A stretch of DNA of 64,000 nucleotides, from assembly GCA_935421135.1 (NCBI GenBank), contig OW285193.1, forward strand, positions 16,292,099 through 16,356,098, read 5' to 3'. This stretch comes from Bugulina stolonifera (lineage: Eukaryota > Bryozoa > Gymnolaemata > Cheilostomatida > Bugulidae). The notes below the pieces were generated by a model, which worked only from the letters and a program-made list of their open reading frames with translations, was not told the DNA's origin and made no database searches. Within the stretch, counting starts at the first letter, position 1, and each line of letters starts with the position of its first letter. This document shows positions 55,089 through 64,000 of this stretch, in pieces. The position numbers and the translations under genes are program-made.

Positions 55089-57639
55089 AGAACAATATTT
55101 CGCGATAACTAGCAAATTTAATTGGCTAAACAAGAGTAGTAGGTACATCAAGACGCCGCGTACCATACACCTACTTGCAGTGTGAAATGTACTGATGTGA
55201 GCTTACATAAATGTTGATATGATGTTAAAGACCATATTGGAAGCGGAAAATGGCATGCTTATTTGAGTGTAGGTTTGCAACCTGCTTGTAATTAATGCCC
55301 AGCAATGGAGCTTTTAAAGTCTCTTACAGTTTGTGAGAAAAAACTGTTGTAGGATATGTCTGATGAGGTTAGTACATGTAGGAGTCCCTGAGATTGAACT
55401 CTGGTTTTCACAGTGCTTTGAGTTTGATGCATAAGTTCATCATATCATGAAGTAAGGGCTGGGTGTGATCTTTCCCTGCTTAGGGTGTGATCCTGTTTTT
55501 CCATATTCCAGAATGTTCCCTTTGGGTTCCATGTATTGACTTTAAATTTGACGTTTCAAACGCTTTATGTTTCACTTTTCGACTTACAGCATAAATAATA
55601 ATAACTGAATTTTCCATTCTATCCAAAGTAGATTTAGCGAAGTTCATTGCCGATTTGTACATGATTGTAGAGTAGGCTAACCATCACCATGAAATAACTT
55701 TTATAATTAGCCTAGGTTACTGATTATTATGAATTTAGGTATTTCTATAAATTTAAATTTGGTATTATAATTATAGGCTGAGCCTAACAGATTAGTATTA
55801 TCAAATTATCTTGGCCTATTGAACATGAGTTTTATTTTTATTTAAACTAACATAAATATTTGACATATATGATTAAATTAGATTATCACTATTGTAATTG
55901 TTGTATGGCTATAATAGTAGTTCCCATACTTGCTAAGGAGCAAGAGCAAAAAATTTAGACTTGTCTGCTCAAAATCTCTGGATAAGTACCTGCATCCCTG
56001 GACATAGTTTAGGCGCAGCCTACATTATTTGAATGAAACTTATTTTATTTCTAAAAAGTATCAAATTATCCGTTTTAATGCTATTAAGTAGCTTTTGAAA
56101 AATTTTCTTCTATGTAAACGACTTGTTTTAGGTTGTTTTGTGAGGCTTGGTAACATTTTCACCATATGTAAAAAGTCAGGACAGTTGGAAAATAAATCAG
56201 TAGGGAGAGACACAAAAACCAGGTGTCCTGACCAAATCTGGAAACTTGGCAAGTATGGCAATTCAGTTGCTATATTTAAATATATTGTTAGTAATGTTAC
56301 AAAATTAATATAAATATTAATATATACTAAACACTAACGCTGATATACTCATACTTTTAGAAGTCAGTAACTTACAATTGACAATACTTCTGGCTGCTTC
56401 GATTATTTATTTTATATACCAATATACGCTTTGATTTGGGTCTACACAGAGTCTCAAAACATCTTATGTAAATCCTTGTTCTGTGAATTCTACATAATTA
56501 TGAAAAAATAGTAACTGGGTAATATTAGATAAAATGATACAGTCAAATTACTAAATTAGACCGTTTCCTATTTGTGAGTATACAACTTTTTTAGAATTAT
56601 TTTGCGAGTCTCTCTATTTTGAGACATGCTGGCTTGCTTCAGATTCGTTCTAATGAGCACACATCGCGCCGAAATGTAAACACACGGGTTCGAACCAACG
56701 CTCGTCGTGAACTCTTTTTTTTATTCGAAGTTGTCCTTTCTGTTCACGAGAGAATGTTATTTCTATTGACCAATGAGCAACGATCACTTGACCAAATGCA
56801 TTGAAGCAGAGCCATTGGCTCTGCATTGAAGCGTGTGCACTGAAGAGTGGGATGTTTACCTTGCTTGGTAGTAGGTTATTTTAGTTTAAATAGCTGAAAG
56901 TGGTCCCACACTAGCTGAGGAAGTAGAGGAATAGAAGAAAAAGGAAGGTTTAGACTTTAGAAGAAGAAAAAAAGGAAGTTGTAGAGGTAACAAGTTATAT
57001 AATAGCAGCCACAGTACATGTAGTAATTGTTACTCATCAATCATCTCATGATCATCAGATAACTCCTGGTATTCTGAGAACAACTGAGATTGTAGATGGT
57101 CTAGTCTTGTCTACTATACTCTCAGCTCTCCTCTACTCTACTGACAAACACAACACAATCATCACTATGCATTCATTCTCACTGACTATCATCCCATCAA
57201 GAAAAATCATCCTGAAACTGATACGATACTCATACTTAACCTATACTTATACTAGCTCTAGTTGATAGCTCAGCTGATAGGTGACACTGTATGTCTAACA
57301 CATACACGGTACCGTAACTGTTATTAGTTTTGATAAAATATTATATTTTTAATGGTAATAGAGTGATAGTGATAGAATGGTAGTTTAGTCATTCATTGCT
57401 CGTAGTTATGTGTAGGTATGTGCATGTGCTATCAAATTATTATTATTATCAGTTATGTTCAGAGACATGTCGTATCTTTTAGGTTGCAACCAACCCTTAC
57501 TGTAACCATAAGAATAATAGTATGTAACATTGCACAATGTAAATACACCAACTGTCCTAGATAATTTTTAATTCCCATTATTTCTATGCTGTCATTTCTC
57601 TGTAGACTGTACTGTGAAAGGCTACAGTGAAGTATAGCC
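55089..57639. other. Intergenic region upstream of the ADI1 gene
   Basis: About 2.5 kb without a supported coding exon. It should hold the divergent promoters of the lectin gene (minus) and ADI1 (plus). Near 56770-56830 there are CCAAT-type boxes and a perfect inverted repeat, GCAGAGCCATTGGCTCTGC. Purine-rich GAAGAAAAAGG runs occur near 56930-56980. An acceptor-like TTTCTCTGTAG ends at 57605, 34 bases before the ADI1 ATG. Confidence 0.45.
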
Positions 57640-59366
57640 ATGGTTCAAGCTTGGTACATGGATGACAGTGAGGAGGATCAGAGACTGCCCCATCAACAGC
57701 AGCCACTGCAGTCAGTGAGTTTAGAGTCTCTGGAAAAGATTGGACTTCTTTACTCTAAAATTGACATTGATGATGCCGGGGAATACAAGTGAGTTTATCG
57801 AAGCTGACCATATCTTGATAGAACATTGGTGTCAGTACAATCACTTTCGTACCTTTCTGTACCTCAGTTATAAGTATATGAAAATTGTTCAATTCACAGC
57901 ACATATGGATTAGATTTTTAATATAGAATGGTCCATTGGACCATTGACTGGGCCCTGCTTCTCCAGCATATTGTTTACGCGTGTCTATGTTAAGTTCGGC
58001 TGGCGATTATTATACATGTATATTCAGTCTGGTGCGCTGCACTATGCACGTGTATACTCATGAATGGATATTTTGAATAGCCTATCACTTGACTACTATT
58101 TATGTATAACATTTTGTTCACTCAGGAAGGAATCATCTCCACTTGGAGTAATTAAGAAGGAGAGAGGATACACGTATGAGGACACCATTACGGTTAGTCC
58201 AGAAAAGCTGCCCGGCTATGAGGACAAGATTAAGATGTTTTATTCTGAGCACCTGCACACTGACGAGGAGATTAGACTAGTTCTAGATGGCTGTGGATAC
58301 TTTGATGTCAAAGATGTATGTGTTATCAGTAGTCATACTTACTATTGGTTCATAATTCTCTTCCTAAAGCTTTCAGTTGTCTATGATCTCTCAATGAAGG
58401 TATAACTCACATGCAGCCTATAGACTCGAACATAAATCTGTGCGAACAGATAATAGCAAACAGGTTGCACGGCATGTCTGTCGACCATTATATCGGTACT
58501 GAATCAAGGAGTCCATTAGGTACAATATTCGCATAGTCTTAGATCTTTATTTTGATCTTGGTGGAACAATTGGTTGGCTTGTAAAGTACTGCTGAAAATG
58601 GATTTTCCCCATGTAGTGTTCAAAACAAAGACTACAATAACAGAGTACTTTGGCAATACATAGGTGTAGTGTATGTTTTGAACCCTGCTAATATTTTTGA
58701 GCACCATCGTTCTAGCTTGCTTTCATTATTATATTTAAATCCTGTGGTACAAAATAGTCTTGTTTTGCCGTAAGTGGGGTGTAAAGTAGAGCAGGTCCCA
58801 TTGTAACTTAGGTCTACCTACATGTATGTACATGTAGAATCACTGGTGCTTCATATGGGGAAGCTGTCTCCATAGCTATATGATGTCACTACCAAACATA
58901 ACGATAGGGCAGCCATCCTTGGGTGTAGTAAATGTAGGGTTGGTATTGACATCATAATATATCTGTCGCAAAAACAACTTGTCCATCTGAAATTTTGGAG
59001 GAAGGACCCAGGTTAAAACAATTCCAAAATTACCCCTGCGCCAGAATTATTGCTCCACTGTAATAGTGTGATGTCATTCTACATTGAGTACATGTAGGAG
59101 CCTACAATATTGTGTAGCTGTAACATTACTAAAGATGATATTGTATGGTATTATAGGCAGCTGACAAGTGGATCCGTGTCAAAGTAGTGAAAGGAGATTT
59201 ACTAGTTCTACCAGCTGGTATCTACCACAGGTTCACCACAGACGAGAGTAACTTTGTTGTTGCCAACAGACTATTTGTTGGTGAACCAGTATGGACAGCT
59301 CACAACAGGTCAGCTGAGGTGGACAAGTTTCCAGCGAGGGAGCAGTATTGCAAATCCATCTCTTAG
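57640..59366 (+). CDS. ADI1: Acireductone dioxygenase (methionine salvage), 3 exons
   Basis: Converts acireductone (1,2-dihydroxy-5-methylthiopent-1-en-3-one) to the keto-acid precursor of methionine in the methionine salvage pathway, in the cytosol or nucleus. Exons are 57640-57788, 58126-58315 and 59157-59366, phases 2 and 0, giving 182 residues against 179 in human. The N-terminus [19 protein letters not shown] is the family signature. The cupin metal ligands are all present: His92, His94 and Glu98 in EHLHTDEE, and His137 in [21 protein letters not shown] near the C-terminus is also conserved. No operon-like partners; the ATG is in good context (GCCATGG). Intact, with no oddities. Confidence 0.96.
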
Positions 59367-59601
59367 TTCCAGAACCCACAGAGCCCCAATTCTGGTCTAG
59401 CAAAGTAACCATAGCATCATATTAACTGAATCAGTATTTTTTATATTTTCATATTATTCCAAATTTGATCTTTCAATGCTTGATGTTCAAGGGCCCAGAC
59501 CTTTGTTGACAATCTACTGCACTAGATAGGCCTTTCATATTGTGCATTGTGATGAACCAAGTCTTACCTGGAGTCACATTCGTTTACATTTGAAGGATTA
59601 A

Positions 59602-59607
59602 AATAAA
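59602..59607 (+). promoter_or_regulatory. Poly(A) signal of ADI1
   Basis: AATAAA about 235 bases downstream of the stop codon (59364-59366), followed by a T-rich stretch. Confidence 0.55.
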
Positions 59608-59637
59608 TTCTTTGCTACTTTTTGTGGATTCACCTTA

Positions 59638-59745
59638 TTATATTATATAGTGGAATTATATTATATAGTGGAATTATATTATATAGTGGAATTATATTAT
59701 ATAGTGGAATTATATTATATAGTGGAATTATATTATATAGTGGAA
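59638..59745 (+). repeat. 18 bp minisatellite, about 6 copies
   Basis: The unit TATATTATATAGTGGAAT is repeated head to tail with almost no variation, just after the ADI1 poly(A) signal. Confidence 0.9.
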
Positions 59746-62700
59746 TATGGTGATAATACCAATATAGGTATCCCTTGCTGTAATTCTTGTCTACTCTGTC
59801 TACACTATTTGATGGTATTTTAGTATCCTACTCCACTTCTCAGCTGGGGTTGACCACAACCAAAGGCTTGCAGTAATAATATATACCACATCCATATACT
59901 GGGTAGTTTTTCCTAGAAGCTCTACTACTTCTTCCCAATTAGGTCAACTAGAGACACTTTATTTTATTTTATGTACTAAAGCTAAACTTTAGTATTAGTA
60001 TATCAGTGAAAACTAGTAGGCCTATGTATAGTGACTGCAATGTGATACTAGGGATAGCTATTAAAACACATGCTGTGTCTAGTACTACTGACTGACGGTT
60101 GACAGAGTAGATTAGTGTAAGGCAATAGTAAATAGTGTAATACTAGGAACAAACCAAAGAACTAAGACTATGTCAAGTTGCAATTTATATCAAATATCTA
60201 TTAATAGGTTGTAGACTATGGGAATGAAACTAAAAAACTAATTTTGATTGAAAATTATCCAGATGAAATGCTGTTAGCACCATATCTCAGTTACAGACCT
60301 GGACTTGACAAATTATTTATGGCAATATGCTGGTAATAAAAATGATCATTATTTATTATGATGATGGTCATACCATGAAGTTGTTCCTTCCAAACTTATG
60401 TAATGAATAGGGTGGAGCTAATATGTATAAGTAGTTACCTTGACCTCTTGTTTGGCAGTAATACAAGTGTAAATGTTATCTGACTTGGATGATGCTGATC
60501 TAAACAGGACTACGTGACTTACCAGATTTGCCTTGTTACACATGCACTCTGAACTACCACAACTACAGATTTTGCATAATTATACGTATGTTTGTACCCA
60601 GTATAATAGTCATGTTGCACTGGCTGTTTGTTAGCCCAGAAGCCACAGCAAGTGGGTGACAGCACTGTCATGGCCAGGTTTGTGTGACCTTTACTGTTTG
60701 TCAATAGCTACCTTGAGCTCTACCTTCCTGTTTCCTAAAGGTAACTCAGTGGTGTAATGTAATCATTGGTACTTTACTTACTCACACATGTACATGTGCA
60801 TCACAGTACATGTACATTTACATCTAAGCTACTGAGGAAAAGGAGTCCCCTGGATTTATTTGATGGGGGAGACAACTTGTTATTAGAAAATGTCAGTTGC
60901 TTAGAAGTGCTTCGCGGTTCAATCTTGTGCTAGGATCTAGAGTTATCTTCTCTAAATAACTATGGGGCGAGTTTATAGAGTTGAGTATACTATGGGCGAG
61001 TTGCCAAACGGACCAGTTTTTTATGTCATGGAGCTGACGAGCCAATGAGGTCTTTTCTAATATTGTGACTAATTATAACTGCGGAGCTGTGAATACCTCA
61101 TTTTATCAACAACTGAATGGGCTCAGTCGGACGCTGCTATAAACCCCCAGAATAAAATAATATTAAGGTTTAGGAACACAGACTAATACGTCAAGGCCTG
61201 GGGTATTTTCTTGCTAATAACTATCTTTTTCACGTGCCCCGAATCAGCCCATTATATTTATATTATTAAGTATTTTTGCGACTAAATTTCAGGCACAGGC
61301 CAGGTTGCTGTTAGATTTTTAACACTGGATTTTTTAGCCTTTTCGTGACTCAATGACATGTAGCGAAAGCCTAAATAAATTTTAAATAATGAATTTCACT
61401 TAAAAGTTAAAACTAACTAAACCCCTCTGCAAAGAAAGACATTGAATTGAAGCACTGGAAAATGTTCAGGACCAGGCTGCAAGATTTATTACGAATCTGA
61501 AGGGCAGAGAGCAGATGAATGATGTAAAACAGAAGCTTGGACTTCTACCTCTACAATAACAAGAGAGACGCAACAACCGAAGGGTGAACCTGCTGATGAA
61601 CGTCCTGTCACATGAAGACTCGCACCCAGCATTGAGCACCTCATATGTATGATGAACTTGTCCAGCAACATTGCAACAACAGTCAGATACAGACAAGAGC
61701 CCAGACCAGAGGCATACCAAGATCCATCAGAACCAACTACAACCAGTACCCTAACAGCTTTCTACCGAGAACAGTTCGAGGTTTAAAGATAGAACAATCC
61801 TGCTGATACTTCAAGCAAGGAGTAGGAGGGGAAGGAGGCTCAGCTATGAGAAGTCTGTGTTCGATGTTTTCTCCGGTTTAAAAATATGAGCATATGAGTC
61901 ACTGGCATTGAGCGAGTAGACAACTTCGTTGAATTGTGGTGTGCTTCCTCAATTCTCAACAGGTATAACTGCAATGCATATGTGCACTGCTTTGGCGCTT
62001 ATTACGTCACAGTTATAGCATCCAAAAAAATCCTTTCTCTGGAGAGATAACATTATTGTTTATTAAGATAGTCTATAGTCTGAGCATTGTGCACTATTTT
62101 CTTTTAGTGTGGGCATGTTGTAGGGCCCACAAACTAGCTTACCACCTAAAATGGTGTCTGAACTATATGCCATAAATCAATTTAAGTATATGGAGTCCAG
62201 AGAAACGTGTTGCACAAATTGGCTCATTTTAACTGCGATTTCAGCGTTGGTACGTTTTATTTATTATGTAGGAGCAAAGTTTAAATTTGGATTTCAACTT
62301 TACCAATTATTTTGCTAATTTTGTTGAGTATTACCAATTGGTGACACTGGTTATATTTTAATTTTAGTTGACGTGTGAATTTTAGTTTTTAAAAAATATT
62401 CGTCATCCTTTCTGCTGACTTTACCAAGTACCCAAGGAGCACATCGAACACCGAAAGCCTATTTGTAACATATATGCAGGTTTTCAAAGATAAGCCTGCT
62501 TCCCTTCTTACTCTTTGCTTAAGTAATCTCCAAATGACAGGTAGCACTGACCTGTACAGAACAACTTTTAGTAAATCCTGAACTAATAAATGAAATACTG
62601 TTCCAACTCATGTTGCCCACTGTCCTATATGAGGCACGCCCCATCCACTCCCTAGGTGGTCTAGCGTGACAATTAACTCCATGTTAAAGTCCATTACTTG

Positions 62701-63946
62701 GCCTACCAATTAATATCCAAAAGTCTATTTACAAAAAGAGTTGATATGAATAGAGTTTGAGAATTTGCACATGTGAATTTATATGACATTGGGATCAGAA
62801 GACAACTTTCCAGGGAATGTAATCGGGTAGGCAGATATTTCTGGTGGAAATGAATTTAGTGCAGTCACCTTTTATGGATCTGGTTCAGCATTATGCTATA
62901 TCAGAGCTGGAATATCTACTACATTGTAATTGTGATTTGTAAAAAAATGCATTAAAAGGTCTATCACCATTAGTTAAAATTCTGTGAAAGCTTCAGTATC
63001 GTAGTTTAACCGTGTCTTCAGTAGTATTGTCCGCTATAGAAAGGTCTACAGCATCAACCAGACCATTTTAGGAACGAACAGTAACCATGTTTAATGGGGG
63101 AGGGTTCTGCCTAACACCTGCTCTTAGCTGCTGTTGAATCTGGTTTATCAAGAGAGAAAGTCACAAAGTTAGGAATACTTTGAGACAAATAAAACAACAA
63201 AACTTTGGTGGTATAGTTCAGTTGGATGCAATATTACATAATTTCATTTAGTCTTAGTTCTTTGCTTATGGTTGAGGCAATTGGTTTGTATTATAATGGA
63301 GAAATCAGCTTATTCTGGAATGTACTGAAGAGTCCTTGATATGCTGAAATCACTTAAAACTGCACCTGGTCTTAAAACTGTACTCTGTATGCACAATTAT
63401 TGATCTGCTAGTTTCAGTGCAATTATATAGTAGATACGTGTAATTAAGTAAAATTATGCATTTAGGCTCTGTAATATACAATGAAATTTACCTCATCTTG
63501 GAAGCATAATGAATGATAAAGGAACACTTGTCTTATGTAATCAGAATGGATATGGTCCCTTGACCTTTTGTTGGCACAAGTACTTATTTCCTTACTTATT
63601 TGAATAGATATAGTGAACTTTATTGTCATTATCTGCCAGCAACTGAGTGTACACTATTATGTAATCTCTGGTATGGTAAAAATAATCTGTAATAATATTT
63701 CTATTTACTATTATAATAATGCTAAATCATTTGACTATTTATATTCACTTGATAATTCTCACCTTTACCAGTTCATGTTGGTACCTCTTAGATCACAGGT
63801 GTCTTTATCTAAACTAAGCTTCAGTATAATATCCATCCAGGTCTACACCATATATACCTCTGCGATAGTGACTCTCACACACACAACTCTGCTGTAGTTG
63901 AGGATCAATCTATAACCTCTTGCTGTGGTTCCTTGGTAAAGACACA
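59746..63946. other. Intergenic region, largely featureless
   Basis: About 4.2 kb with no supported gene. The only recognised item is a decayed LINE fragment at 61446-61790. The plus-strand frame near 63613-63897 has low-complexity composition and no family signature. Confidence 0.5.
61446..61790 (+). pseudogene. Decayed non-LTR retrotransposon (LINE) C-terminal coding fragment
   Basis: Reads IEALENVQDQAARFITNLKG, then KQKLGLLPLQ, a stop, QERRNNRRVNLLMNVL, and after a frame change RGIPRSIRTNYNQYPNSFLP. This pattern (VQxxAARF, LxxRRxxxRxxLL, then YxxSFLPRTVR) is the tail of reverse-transcriptase polyproteins of LINEs. An internal TAA and at least one frameshift show it is dead. Confidence 0.75.
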
Positions 63947-64000
63947 ATGGCCAAAGGAGACTTGACCAGGGCCAGCCTAGCTAAGGAGATACGGGCCTTA
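63947..64000 (+). CDS. Start of an unidentified gene, truncated by the window edge
   Basis: ATG at 63947 in context ACACAATGG opens MAKGDLTRASLAKEIRAL, with the frame still open at the edge. It looks like a soluble helical N-terminus. Eighteen residues are too few to name it. An acceptor-like CTCTGCTGTAG ends about 50 bases upstream, at 63897. Confidence 0.45.
   Translation, partial: MAKGDLTRASLAKEIRAL

Noticed and set aside
60519..60704. 61-codon minus-strand open frame downstream of ADI1
   Set aside because: No domain, no splice partners, composition like surrounding intergenic DNA.

Overview
This window is animal nuclear DNA, not bacterial. It is AT-rich, every gene is split by GT-AG introns, and the proteins belong to animal families: a polycystin-1-like receptor with WSC, PKD, REJ, GPS and PLAT modules, a C-type-lectin membrane protein, a long-chain acyl-CoA synthetase and an acireductone dioxygenase. 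Intron sizes, the LINE/SINE fragments and the simple repeats suggest a marine invertebrate, perhaps a sponge or cnidarian. That placement is a weak guess.

Layout. (1) Positions 1-43694, minus strand: one giant polycystin-1-like gene. I could join 68 exons with consistent phase, about 3,440 codons, from the signal peptide to the third or fourth membrane segment. The 3' end, with the remaining channel-like segments, lies left of the window. (2) Positions 23310-27038, plus strand: a complete 9-exon acyl-CoA synthetase gene nested inside intron 30 of the polycystin-like gene. (3) Positions 46606-51705, minus strand: an 8-exon gene for a 408-residue single-pass C-type lectin. (4) Positions 51747-55088: a DNA transposon with terminal inverted repeats of about 670 bp and a broken transposase gene, inserted just upstream of the lectin start. 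(5) Positions 57640-59366, plus strand: a 3-exon acireductone dioxygenase gene (ADI1). (6) Positions 59367-63946: mostly empty, with one LINE remnant. (7) Positions 63947-64000: the first codons of another plus-strand gene.

The polycystin-like introns hold two solo LTRs of one family, one to three tRNA-derived SINEs, a LINE remnant, possible foldback/MITE elements and many mini- and microsatellites. One minisatellite has multiplied a splice acceptor together with the start of its exon. The polycystin-like protein has a GPS that has lost its cleavage triad, a furin-like site upstream of it and a threonine-rich stalk.

The lectin and polycystin-like genes probably encode cell-surface proteins. 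ADI1 (methionine salvage) and the acyl-CoA synthetase (fatty-acid activation) are housekeeping enzymes with no evident link to them beyond position. All exon boundaries were read by eye from splice signals and phase. No alignment or transcript was available.
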